Positions 13,289 to 21,996 of a stretch of 39,401 bases of DNA are shown here, in pieces. Position numbers and translations under genes: made by a program. Under the pieces are notes generated by a model. That model saw nothing but the letters and a program-made list of their open reading frames with translations. It ran no database searches and was not told where the DNA came from. Each line of letters starts with the position of its first letter. Position 1 is the stretch's first letter. The stretch is from a virus: positions 1 through 39,401 of the IMG/VR virus record IMGVR_UViG_3300033148_001982; one strand, given 5' to 3'.

Positions 13289-13735
13289 ATGATTTCGCTT
13301 AGATTATTTGGTTTGTTTAATTTTAGTTTACCCCACAAACCTAACCTAATTATTCCAGTAAAGCAAATAAAAGCCCAATTTAGAATGATTCTAAATAATA
13401 TTCCGTATATTTGCATTACATTGGAAATTCTAATTATTTTCGTCTTATCAACAGCTAGCCTATCATGGATATTCGTTCATGGTAGTATCTTTAAAAGCCT
13501 AAGAATGGCTATTACAACCAAGCATTACAAAGTCCGTGATAGCCAAGGAAGTAAGATAATAGAATTAATATTAAGATATTTCGATAATTTATTGGGATGT
13601 GTTGGATGTTTCGGAGTCTATTCGGGCGCTTTCAACTACTTAATAATGTATAGCACTTTAGACATTAGGATTATTTCTTATGCTATGTCGGGCGCTATGG
13701 TCAGTTTGATTTTAAACAGTTTAATAAAGAAATAA
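13289..13735 (+). CDS. Small membrane protein with C-x-x-C, DUF1360-like topology; start uncertain
   Basis: As an open frame it has 148 residues, but the first about 42 codons cover a palindrome and a -7 promoter element (13378-13413). The real start is therefore probably later, for example the in-frame TTG at 13421, giving about 105 residues. That core has three hydrophobic helices: one at its start (ILIIFVLSTASLSWIF), then a basic loop, one after the GCVGCFG motif, and one at the C-terminus. This is the layout of DUF1360 phage membrane proteins, whose role is unknown. It precedes the ejection-protein genes with 1 nt spacing. A holin-like role is possible but not supported. Confidence 0.5.
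   Translation: MISLRLFGLFNFSLPHKPNLIIPVKQIKAQFRMILNNIPYICITLEILIIFVLSTASLSWIFVHGSIFKSLRMAITTKHYKVRDSQGSKIIELILRYFDNLLGCVGCFGVYSGAFNYLIMYSTLDIRIISYAMSGAMVSLILNSLIKK
13378..13413 (+). promoter_or_regulatory. Virion-gene promoter with 19-bp palindrome
   Basis: A perfect ATTTAGAAT-G-ATTCTAAAT palindrome (13378-13396) is followed after only 9 bp by TATATTTG (13406-13413). Other copies use 14-15 bp, so the phasing differs by about half a helix turn. It would drive the membrane protein and the internal-protein genes. Confidence 0.65.
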
Positions 13736-13736
13736 T

Positions 13737-14552
13737 ATGGCAGGATTAGGTCAGAATATAGGAAAAGGAGCTAGTACTGGTGCTGCAATAGGGTCAATCG
13801 TCCCTGGTTTAGGTACGGCTGTTGGGGCTGGAATAGGCGCGTTAGGTGGCCTAGCAGTCGGTGGAGCGCAATACCTCAAAGGAAAGCAAGTAGAAGAAGA
13901 TACTACCCGCCCTGAGTATCAGATACCCCAAGAAGTACTACAAAATCTTACCCAAGCCCAGCAAATGGAGCTACAGGGAATCCCAGAAGCTCAAAAGCAG
14001 CAATACTTATCTAATCTACAGCAAGGAACGGCTTATGGTCTAAGTCAGATTAGCTCTCGTAGGGGAGGATTAGCTGGAGTAGCCGCAGCTAGCCAAAACC
14101 TAAATAAAGGATATAGCAATTTGCTAGCCCAAGATGCATCAGCTAGGATTCAGAATCAGCAAGGATTGATGGCTCAGAGACAGAATGTAGCGAATTATCG
14201 TGACCAAGAGTTTCAGAGTAACCAATTAAACCCATACTATGAAAATGTAGCTCAGTCTCAAGGATTAATGGGAGCAGGAATGCAGAATATTAACACTCAG
14301 ATTGGTAATTTAGGTTATCAGGGTGGTCAGGTTTATGACGCATATCAAGCTAATAAGAATAGCGGAGTTGGGTCTCAGTATTCTCCAATGGGAACTACTA
14401 CAGGATTAAATGCTATGGGACAGGAAGTTTCAGCAATGCCTGGGATATTACCAATAAACACTAACCAACCTAACACAGGAGGGTTCGGAGGATTTGGAGC
14501 TAACCTACCAACAGCAGGGTTTACAGGATTTACACCACAATCAGTTAGATAA
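13737..14552 (+). CDS. Putative internal virion/ejection protein with glycine-zipper N-terminus
   Basis: 271 residues. Residues about 5-46 form a glycine-zipper segment (GKGASTGAAIGSIVPGLGTAVGAGIGALGG) that can insert in membranes. The rest is Q/N/G-rich and helical (YLSNLQQGTAYGLSQISSRRGGLAGVAAASQNL), ending in a glycine/proline-rich tail. First of three adjacent genes of rising size, the layout of podovirus ejection proteins that leave the capsid with the DNA and build a channel across the cell envelope. The family is called from composition and order only. It is 1 nt from the previous gene. Confidence 0.6.
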   Translation: MAGLGQNIGKGASTGAAIGSIVPGLGTAVGAGIGALGGLAVGGAQYLKGKQVEEDTTRPEYQIPQEVLQNLTQAQQMELQGIPEAQKQQYLSNLQQGTAYGLSQISSRRGGLAGVAAASQNLNKGYSNLLAQDASARIQNQQGLMAQRQNVANYRDQEFQSNQLNPYYENVAQSQGLMGAGMQNINTQIGNLGYQGGQVYDAYQANKNSGVGSQYSPMGTTTGLNAMGQEVSAMPGILPINTNQPNTGGFGGFGANLPTAGFTGFTPQSVR

Positions 14553-14554
14553 AT

Positions 14555-16024
14555 ATGCCAAAGATAGACACAGGACAAGCTAGGACAGACTTATACGGTC
14601 AAGGTAAAGGTGAGGCTCAAGTTTTTGGGAATCAAGATGTCATGGCTAGAGAGAATAGAAAAGCTAGACTAGATTTCGCTAAAGGTCAACAGGCTACTAG
14701 AGCTAAGGCTAAGAAGCAAAAGGATTTATTTGACATTGTTTCTAAGGCTGGCGGTAAGGGTGTAAAACCTGGGGATATGAAATACTTCCAAGAGTCAAGC
14801 CAAGGATTATATGATATGGTTTTAAAGGCTGTAGGAACTGATGGGAGTATTGATAATGCTTCTTTTTTGCGTATACAACAAGCAGCCAATCAATTAACAG
14901 GTGAGGCTGAGATGAGTAAAAACCAACGTGAGGCTTTAGAGGCTACTTTATCTTCGCATGACGATACATTAGATTATGCAGAGGAAGCTGAAGAGGCTAC
15001 TAGACTATATAACACCCAAGGAGAATGGGGTAAGAATATTCAGAATGTAAAAAGACTAGACGTGAATAAGTTTACCAAGGATATATTAGAAAGTGAAGCG
15101 AAGGCAGCAGTTGATACGGGCGAAATAGGAACTAGAGAGTTTACTGCTGAGGATGCTTCAGCTTCATTAGATAGAATCTGGGAAGCTAATCCTATATTGC
15201 AAGATAATTTTCTAAGACAGTCTAAAGCAGCTACGGTTGAGGAGGCTAAGGAGTTATATAAGTCACAGCAAGCGCCAAGATTTGTTAAGAAGAAATTTAA
15301 GCAGGCTAGGGCTGCTAAGGATAAAGATTTCTTTAAAACGGCAGCAGGAAGGAAAGCGACTAAAAATGTTACAATAAGTGATGACGGAAGGATGACTACT
15401 AATACTGGTACTACTTCAGAAACGCCATTAATATCTAATGTAATTATAGACGGTGAAAGCCAAACTGTACGACCCCCTGATATAATATTTAACGATAAAG
15501 GTGAGGTTATAGGAGGAGAGGTTGCTATACTTCCTACTCCTGAGCAAAAGAAGGAGAATGCTGCAATTGACGCTATTAATAAAAAGAATAAAATAGCTGA
15601 GATAGAGGAGCTAGCTTATTATGACGAAGAAAATCCTAAACCAATAAAAGGTAAGAATTTTAGACCTTGGGCTGATACAGAAGAGGCATACCAAGAAAGA
15701 CTATCTGAATGGGAGGCTAAAAGAGAGGAAGTTAAAGCTCGATATGCCCCACTAGAAATCCCTTATCCTGAAAAAGTTGTTGATGTTGATGCGGAAAGAG
15801 CTAAGAAGTTGTATTTTGAAACTTGGGGAGAAAAACCTGAAAGTTTATTAGAAGGCAAGGTTGCAGGATTTAAGAGAGATGATAGAAGAGGTCAGAAAGA
15901 AGAAGTTGTAGTTCAACCTCCTGACGAGGGTAAAACTTTACTTAAAAAGCAGGTTAATGGCAATACTAATCAAACAAAATATATCTACAGTGATGGAACT
16001 GAAGAGATAGTAGAAGGAATATAA
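14555..16024 (+). CDS. Putative internal virion protein
   Basis: 489 residues, charged, almost wholly helical and coiled-coil-prone, with no signal peptide or membrane segment. It lies 2 nt after the glycine-zipper protein and 2 nt before the giant 1856-residue protein, so the three are made together. Composition (K/E/A/D-rich) and place suit an internal or ejected virion protein. No enzymatic motif was recognised. A scaffold-like role cannot be excluded, although a separate scaffold candidate sits next to the capsid gene. Confidence 0.6.
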   Translation: MPKIDTGQARTDLYGQGKGEAQVFGNQDVMARENRKARLDFAKGQQATRAKAKKQKDLFDIVSKAGGKGVKPGDMKYFQESSQGLYDMVLKAVGTDGSIDNASFLRIQQAANQLTGEAEMSKNQREALEATLSSHDDTLDYAEEAEEATRLYNTQGEWGKNIQNVKRLDVNKFTKDILESEAKAAVDTGEIGTREFTAEDASASLDRIWEANPILQDNFLRQSKAATVEEAKELYKSQQAPRFVKKKFKQARAAKDKDFFKTAAGRKATKNVTISDDGRMTTNTGTTSETPLISNVIIDGESQTVRPPDIIFNDKGEVIGGEVAILPTPEQKKENAAIDAINKKNKIAEIEELAYYDEENPKPIKGKNFRPWADTEEAYQERLSEWEAKREEVKARYAPLEIPYPEKVVDVDAERAKKLYFETWGEKPESLLEGKVAGFKRDDRRGQKEEVVVQPPDEGKTLLKKQVNGNTNQTKYIYSDGTEEIVEGI

Positions 16025-16026
16025 TC

Positions 16027-19000
16027 ATGGCAGAACAAGATAACGGTGAATGGAAAGATGTACCTATTGAAGAGCCTACTGATTCAGGATGGCAGGATGT
16101 CCCTATAGATAAGCCTGAAGAAGTAAAAAAAAAAGAGCCGACTCAAGAAGTTCCTTTCGTTTCTCCGTTTGGGCAAAAAGAATTAGAACCTTCTTTAGAA
16201 GATAAATCAGTAATAGCTCCAACCGAGGAGAGAGAGAAAGAGTTATCCGATGCTGTAGAAGAGCCTTCTTTTGGCGAAGAGCTGGTAGGTAGTTTAGGTC
16301 GAGGAAGTGCTAGGTTAGGTGAGATGCTAGCAAATACTCCAAGTTTCCTTTATGATTTAGCAGCATTACCGCAAAATGCATTAGCAGATGCCACAGGATT
16401 ACCAGTAGGCACTTCAAGTGCTGAGTTTGCAGATAACCTAGGAATCCCTGAAAATGAATTAGCTAACTATTATAAAGGATTAGCTGACAAATCGCAAGAA
16501 AAAATTAACGAAAAATACGACCAAACGGTATCTCAATATTTGTTTGGAGAAGAGACGGATTACACTAAAGGTTTTAAATTACTAGCTAATCAAGTCTTAG
16601 AGTCAGCCCCAATATCATTAAGTTTATTGATGGGTAATGCCGCAGGTGTAACTCCTATAGCTTCAACTTTAGCAGGTGGCGCAGTATTTGGCGCAGGAAA
16701 GAAAGCTCAGTTAGACGCAGAGGACGCACCTATATCGGAATCAGCAAAAACGTTTAACGCATTATCAACAGGTTTATTTGAGGGTATATTTGAACAGTTT
16801 GGTATAACTAAACTTGGAGGAGTAGCTAAAGATGTATTCCTTAAAGAAGGTAAAGAAGCTGCTGCTGAGGTAGCTAGAAAAGGCTTTATGGAAGTTTACG
16901 CTCCATTACTTAAGAAGTATATAGGAATAGGCGCTGAGGAGAGTATCTCTGAGGCTGCAACTCAATTCGCTGAAAATGTAGTGGATAAATTTGGGGGAGC
17001 GAAACCTGACATAGAATTAAAGGATGGAGTTATTGATGCCGCCTTAGTTGGTCTTGGGTCATCTGTAGCTTTCTCATCACCAATAGCTGCTGCAGATATT
17101 ATATCAACCTCTCCCAATAAAAAAGAGATGGAGGAGTTGTCAGCCAAGAAAGAACAATTAGAAACTCAAATAGCCAATCCTGAGACAAGCAATGTAACGA
17201 AAGATATTTTAAAAGAGGAAGCTGATGTGGTTAATGAAAAGATTACAGATGAGTTTAATTCAGCTAAGGAAGAATATAATAAACTATCCGATGAAGATAA
17301 AGATAATGTAACGTCTATTAATGCTGATATAGCCAAAATTGACGAAGCGTTGCTAGATGAGACTATAACTCCTGAAGTTAGAAAAACCTTAAAGGATAAG
17401 AAGATAAAGAAGGAGGGTGAGATTAAAGAGGTAGCTAGGGCTGCATTCTCTAAAAAAAGAGATGAGGAGATATCTGAATCAATAAAGGGTAGAGAGGAGA
17501 AGACTTTAGATAAGAGAAGCGATATTATTAGCGATATTATTAGCGATATTCCAGACAACATTAATACCACTATGGAGAGAATGAAGGACTCTTCTGTTCC
17601 TATGGATGTCGTTCAGATTGAAGAGGCTTCCGACTATTTCTATAAGGAGTATAAGAGGTTACAAAAAATGAAGGATAACCCTAATAGGGAATACACTATT
17701 GAGGAGATTTCCGAGGGAATGGATACTATAGGGAATGCTATAGAGGAATTAGAGAGCCGTAAAGACCCCGATTACACCAACATTAAGGATAAAGAATTAA
17801 TCACTAAAAATAAAAAAGATGCCATACAAAAACGGAAAGAAGATGCCATACGGAAAGAAAAAGAAGTCAAGCCCAAAGTCGAAGAAGTCAAAGAAGAAAA
17901 GGACGTACTCGATACCGAAGTATTAGAAGATAAAGATAAAGTTACCCTCGAAACTAAAACGGAAGTAAAGGTTACTCCTGAAGAAAAAGCCAAACCTATC
18001 CAAGAATTACCAGTAGAAGAATTTACAGGCAAATTTATCAATTCAGGATTTTTAGAAACTGTAGGCGAGGTATTACAGGAAAGAGTTGATTGGGGTATTC
18101 CTACGAAGGAAGTTCAGAAAGGCATTCAAGATATTAAAGATGGCAAAGTAACAGCAGCATCTAAGAAGGTTAAGGCTAAAATAGCTGAAATACAAGAGAC
18201 AGGCAAAGTTGCTATGATGCAAGGTTCAGGAGGTACTACAACTAGAGTTGATAGGGATTTATCAGACTTTGAAGATATTATTTCTGAATCCACTACCGAG
18301 TTAACCCCTCAAGAAGTTGAAGGTTCTGAGAAAATATCTGATAATTTACATAGGATTATATCAGAGGAAGATGTAACTTTGGATAATATAGATAAGATTA
18401 TCGAGGAGAAGGGTGAGTTCCCCTATGCTAAAGAAGATTTACAAACCATAAAAGAATATTTACAAGATGCCAAAACAAGAGAAGACGAAACAAGAGTCGA
18501 TGTTGAAGCTGAAGCAGTTAGTCCAAAAGTCGAGGCTGTGGAAGAAAAGCCAGTCGCAGAGCCAACCAAAAAAGAAGTAAAGAAAAAGAAGTTAGATGAA
18601 GCTAGGGCTGCATTTAAAAAGAAGATTGGCGGTTCATTACAAGCAGGAGGCTTAGATGCTATTCCTGAGTTTATTAATGTAGTGAAAGCTGCAGGTGAAT
18701 ATGGTATAGCTAGTGCAGAAGAGTTCTACCTAGAATTTAAAGACGATTTCAAGGGTTGGAAAGAAAAGGATATTAAAGACGCTTATAGTAAAGTAAAAGG
18801 CGAACCAAAAAAGGAAGAGAAAAAGAAGACTGGCGTTAAACATGAGGAGACAACTAAAATAGCAGAAGAGTTTGGCTTTGAAACTAAAAAAGAAAAAGGT
18901 AGGACTCACGCAGAATTAGATGTCGAAGCTGCAGAGATGTTAGCAAAAAATCCCAAAGAAGCTGAGAAGATATTTAAAGGATTAGAGTTGGAGAAGAAGT

Positions 19001-21597
19001 CTGCAACAGACTTTGACCATAGACTACTAGGTAAGTATATTTCATCATTACAAGCTAAAATTCAAGAAACTCCAACTAACGAGCTAATAACAGAGCTTGG
19101 AAGAGCGGTCACTATATCGAGAGTTATAGGAACAGAGGCTGGTATAGAATTAGCGGCTCGTAGAGGAACTATAGATATTGAAGATAGTTTAGGGGATTGG
19201 TTAATTCAAATGAAAGACGCAATGGCTGTCGATGAGTTAACTGAAACTGAAATAGGAGCTGTAAAGAAAGCCCACGATAAATACCAAAAAGATAAAGTTG
19301 AAACTCAAGATGCCAGGGATGTTTTAGACGATAAAATTGCAGATTCCGAAGCTCAGGAAGAAATAGCTAAGTTAAAGGCTGAAATAGAAAAGCTTAAAAA
19401 GAGAAAGCCTAGCGATAAGTATAAAAAACGGGCAGACGACTTCAGGAAGAAATATAAGACCAAGAAAAAAACCTTTACATTAAAGGATAAAAATGGTAAC
19501 GATGTTACTATTGATGATATTACTAGTCAGGGTGTAACTCAAGATGCTATTGTAGAGTTAATAGCAAAAGCCATTGAAGCCACAGGCAGTATAGCTGATG
19601 CTGTAGATGTAGTGGTTGAAAAATTAAAGGATAGAAGTTGGTATCAAAAACTATCAAAGGATAACAAAGATAGCTTAAAATCTCAAATTGAAGATAGTAT
19701 TAATGAGTCATTCCAAGAAGAATATAGTGAATCACTAGAAGACGCTAAAGGAAGCTTAGAAGACGGTATTACGGAAGGTAACGCTAGAAAAATAAAAGAC
19801 CTAGTTCGTAAAAAGGTTGAAATGGGCGTTGATAACCTAGCCGACATTACTAAGGATATTAGTACTGATTTAGGCTTGGTTAGCGAAAAAGAGGTTAGGG
19901 ATGTAATAGCTGGGAAATATAATAAGAAGTTCACTCAGGGCGAGATTACAGTTAAATTAAAAGACCTGTCCGATGAAGCTAAATTAATTGACGAGCTTGA
20001 AGCGTTAGAGCGTGGAGAGAAACCAATTAAGAAAGTTAAGAAAGGCAGAGAGCGCCAAAGAATAACCGAGCTTAGAAATCAATTAACAGAAGCTAAAGGG
20101 GAAGCAGGGTTTAGCGCAAAAACTCCTGAGCAAAGATTAGAATTACTACGCAGAAGAAACGCAGAAGAGACTAGGAAGTTTAAGGCTAGACTAGATAAGG
20201 GTGAGTTTGATACGCCTAAAAGAATAAGTGTATTACAAGACCCCGAGATAGCTAAAAAGTTCCCCGAAGAAAGACAAGCCGTATTGGAAGCATTGAGAGC
20301 TAAAAGAGAAGCTAAGCATGATTTTGAAACGGCTAAAACAGAAGAGGAATTAAAAAAGAGGTCAGACCTAAAAAAGGCATACGATATAGGAGCAAAAACC
20401 GTCAATACTATTGCTAAATTAAAGGCAACTTTAGATTATAGTTTTATGGGTGTTCATGGTGGGCTTGTTGCTTTAATGCGACCAAAGCTATGGAAGCAAG
20501 TTTATGGCTCATCCGTCAGGGAGGCTTTCTCTGAGAAAAAATTTAAAGAGGGAATAGAAGCTATTCGCGGGGATAAAGAGATTAATGATATGGTTGAGTT
20601 TTCAGGTCTTGATATACTTGATATGGACGCTTTAAAGGATAGCGAACGTGAACAGCTATTACTAAAGACATGGTTTGATGAGCATACTACTAAGAGCGGC
20701 AAGAAGGTTAATATTGGCAAGCGAACAGGGTTAGAGCATTTCGATAGAGCATTTATTAGTATGGGAAATAATCTTAGACTACAAATGTTTTTACAGGAAG
20801 TTGAACAATACCTTAAAGAGGGTAAGACGGTATACACTCATCCTGATTTATATAAAGGATTAGCCAAATATGTTAATAATACTACAGGTCGAGGCAAAAT
20901 AAATGTTCCCCTGTTTAAGGGAGAGACAGTTACCATGCTAATGTGGGCGCCAAGGTTATTAGCCTCAAGATTAAATTTACTAGCATTAGGAGATGTAGTG
21001 CATGGATTTTCAAAAAAAGGATACTATAGGTCACTTCCAAAAGAGGTTCAATCAAGGGCAGTTAAAGATGTGGCTAAATTGATTGGTGTTGGGATTACAG
21101 TGATGGCTGCAGCTTCACTGAGCGGGGCTGATGTTGACTATGACCCTGAAAGTGTAACCTTTGGTCAAATTAAATTCCCTAATGGAGTATCAATAAACCC
21201 GTTTAATCAACTCACAAGTATTGTACGTAATCTATTAAATATAGCTCTCGGAAGAAGAAAGATAAAAGGGAAATACCAAGAAAAAAACAGGGGGGAGTTG
21301 CTATTAAGGTATCTTAGGGGTAAATTGGCTCCAATATCAGGAGCTACAGTTGACTTAGGTACTGGTGAAACTTATATGGGTGAGGATGTGTATGATGATT
21401 TAGGCTCATACGGAATTGACCTTATCACTCCATTAGCCGTTAGCTCAATAATTGAAGAATTTGAGAACGAGGGGTTAATCTCATTCCTGTTAGAGTTTCC
21501 TTTATTATTCTCAGGTTTTAATGTAACTAATGAGAGAACATGGGAAAAGCTAAGACGAGAACGCAAAAGAAACCGAAGAAGAAAGAGGAGGGATTAG
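16027..21597 (+). CDS. Giant internal/polyvalent virion protein (1856 residues)
   Basis: One of the largest genes here. Residues about 1-85 are acidic and low-complexity. Residues 85-370 hold hydrophobic helices (near 205-235 and 350-365) that could span a membrane. A long lysine/glutamate-rich coiled-coil body follows (about 375-1440), including a short SDI-IS-DI-IS tandem. The C-terminal about 380 residues form a compact helical domain with APRLLASRLNLL, DPESVTFGQIKFPNG and RYLRGKLAPISGATVD, resembling LPD38-type regions of phage polyvalent proteins. It ends with an extremely basic tail of Arg and Lys, fit for DNA or envelope contact. Polyvalent proteins are packaged and delivered into the host with the genome. 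No lytic transglycosylase or protease motif is recognised, so its enzymatic content remains open. Confidence 0.65.
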   Translation: MAEQDNGEWKDVPIEEPTDSGWQDVPIDKPEEVKKKEPTQEVPFVSPFGQKELEPSLEDKSVIAPTEEREKELSDAVEEPSFGEELVGSLGRGSARLGEMLANTPSFLYDLAALPQNALADATGLPVGTSSAEFADNLGIPENELANYYKGLADKSQEKINEKYDQTVSQYLFGEETDYTKGFKLLANQVLESAPISLSLLMGNAAGVTPIASTLAGGAVFGAGKKAQLDAEDAPISESAKTFNALSTGLFEGIFEQFGITKLGGVAKDVFLKEGKEAAAEVARKGFMEVYAPLLKKYIGIGAEESISEAATQFAENVVDKFGGAKPDIELKDGVIDAALVGLGSSVAFSSPIAAADIISTSPNKKEMEELSAKKEQLETQIANPETSNVTKDILKEEADVVNEKITDEFNSAKEEYNKLSDEDKDNVTSINADIAKIDEALLDETITPEVRKTLKDKKIKKEGEIKEVARAAFSKKRDEEISESIKGREEKTLDKRSDIISDIISDIPDNINTTMERMKDSSVPMDVVQIEEASDYFYKEYKRLQKMKDNPNREYTIEEISEGMDTIGNAIEELESRKDPDYTNIKDKELITKNKKDAIQKRKEDAIRKEKEVKPKVEEVKEEKDVLDTEVLEDKDKVTLETKTEVKVTPEEKAKPIQELPVEEFTGKFINSGFLETVGEVLQERVDWGIPTKEVQKGIQDIKDGKVTAASKKVKAKIAEIQETGKVAMMQGSGGTTTRVDRDLSDFEDIISESTTELTPQEVEGSEKISDNLHRIISEEDVTLDNIDKIIEEKGEFPYAKEDLQTIKEYLQDAKTREDETRVDVEAEAVSPKVEAVEEKPVAEPTKKEVKKKKLDEARAAFKKKIGGSLQAGGLDAIPEFINVVKAAGEYGIASAEEFYLEFKDDFKGWKEKDIKDAYSKVKGEPKKEEKKKTGVKHEETTKIAEEFGFETKKEKGRTHAELDVEAAEMLAKNPKEAEKIFKGLELEKKSATDFDHRLLGKYISSLQAKIQETPTNELITELGRAVTISRVIGTEAGIELAARRGTIDIEDSLGDWLIQMKDAMAVDELTETEIGAVKKAHDKYQKDKVETQDARDVLDDKIADSEAQEEIAKLKAEIEKLKKRKPSDKYKKRADDFRKKYKTKKKTFTLKDKNGNDVTIDDITSQGVTQDAIVELIAKAIEATGSIADAVDVVVEKLKDRSWYQKLSKDNKDSLKSQIEDSINESFQEEYSESLEDAKGSLEDGITEGNARKIKDLVRKKVEMGVDNLADITKDISTDLGLVSEKEVRDVIAGKYNKKFTQGEITVKLKDLSDEAKLIDELEALERGEKPIKKVKKGRERQRITELRNQLTEAKGEAGFSAKTPEQRLELLRRRNAEETRKFKARLDKGEFDTPKRISVLQDPEIAKKFPEERQAVLEALRAKREAKHDFETAKTEEELKKRSDLKKAYDIGAKTVNTIAKLKATLDYSFMGVHGGLVALMRPKLWKQVYGSSVREAFSEKKFKEGIEAIRGDKEINDMVEFSGLDILDMDALKDSEREQLLLKTWFDEHTTKSGKKVNIGKRTGLEHFDRAFISMGNNLRLQMFLQEVEQYLKEGKTVYTHPDLYKGLAKYVNNTTGRGKINVPLFKGETVTMLMWAPRLLASRLNLLALGDVVHGFSKKGYYRSLPKEVQSRAVKDVAKLIGVGITVMAAASLSGADVDYDPESVTFGQIKFPNGVSINPFNQLTSIVRNLLNIALGRRKIKGKYQEKNRGELLLRYLRGKLAPISGATVDLGTGETYMGEDVYDDLGSYGIDLITPLAVSSIIEEFENEGLISFLLEFPLLFSGFNVTNERTWEKLRRERKRNRRRKRRD
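17518..17550 (+). repeat. In-frame 12-bp tandem repeat inside the giant gene
   Basis: AGCGATATTATT occurs twice and then as a partial third copy, encoding SDII-SDII-SDI. A short slippage-type repeat within a helical low-complexity part of the protein. Confidence 0.8.
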
Positions 21598-21813
21598 TTA
21601 CATTCCTGACAATAACTCTCCACACTTTTCAGGGTCTTCTAATGTATTCCAAAGCGATTTAAGTTCAGCCTTAACCTTTTTTAGCTCTTCTTCTAGCTTC
21701 TTAGTATTAATTGGTTTAGCATTTTTTGCCCCAGCCAAGAATGCGTCCGTAGCAATCTTATGGTAGGTTGGGAATCCCTTGTATTTTAAGTCTGCGTAAT
21801 CTTTTGCATTCAT
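21598..21813 (-). CDS. Small coiled-coil accessory protein
   Basis: 71 residues from the ATG at 21811-21813, preceded by AAACTAAATAAA. An upstream in-frame ATG is rejected because that region looks like leader. An N-terminal part with YKGFPTYHK precedes a K/E-rich coiled coil (about 35-58). It converges head-on with the giant gene, with no gap. It has its own minus-strand promoter (21895-21925) back to back with the portal promoter. Function unknown. Confidence 0.6.
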   Translation of the reverse strand: MNAKDYADLKYKGFPTYHKIATDAFLAGAKNAKPINTKKLEEELKKVKAELKSLWNTLEDPEKCGELLSGM

Positions 21814-21894
21814 TTTATTTAGTTTTAAGGGGCGGATTATATCCATCACTCTGCACCGCCAACAGGTTAGATGCCTGCTCGTATGCTTGGACTA

Positions 21895-21925
21895 CAAACC
21901 TACAACACATTTTTCAATAATGCAA
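21895..21925 (-). promoter_or_regulatory. Minus-strand promoter divergent from the portal promoter
   Basis: On the minus strand TAGGTTTG (21902-21895) matches TAnnTTTG and a TTG (21925-21923) lies 20 bp upstream. The palindrome at 21937-21955 is 34 bp from this -7 element, the same distance seen in the early promoters at 2273 and 2819, so it may serve both directions. Confidence 0.5.
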
Positions 21926-21936
21926 ATTATTAAGTA

Positions 21937-21978
21937 ATTTAGAATGATTCTAAATAAGGATTATATTTCGTATATTTG
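21937..21978 (+). promoter_or_regulatory. Portal-operon promoter with 19-bp palindrome
   Basis: The perfect palindrome ATTTAGAAT-G-ATTCTAAAT (21937-21955) is 15 bp from TATATTTG (21971-21978), so it covers the -33 region. The ATG of the portal gene follows 18 nt after the -7 element. The same construction occurs at 27204 and 33270. Confidence 0.75.
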
Positions 21979-21996
21979 CGAAAAGAATTATATCCA

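Noticed and set aside
16962-20837. Several minus-strand ORFs of 60-134 codons inside the giant gene
   Set aside because: They are serine/leucine-rich shadows of the coiled-coil reading frame on the opposite strand, without start signals.
21976-21996. TTG start giving a longer portal protein
   Set aside because: The TTG lies inside TATATTTG of the palindrome-marked promoter, and ATG 21997 fits the leader length seen at 33331.
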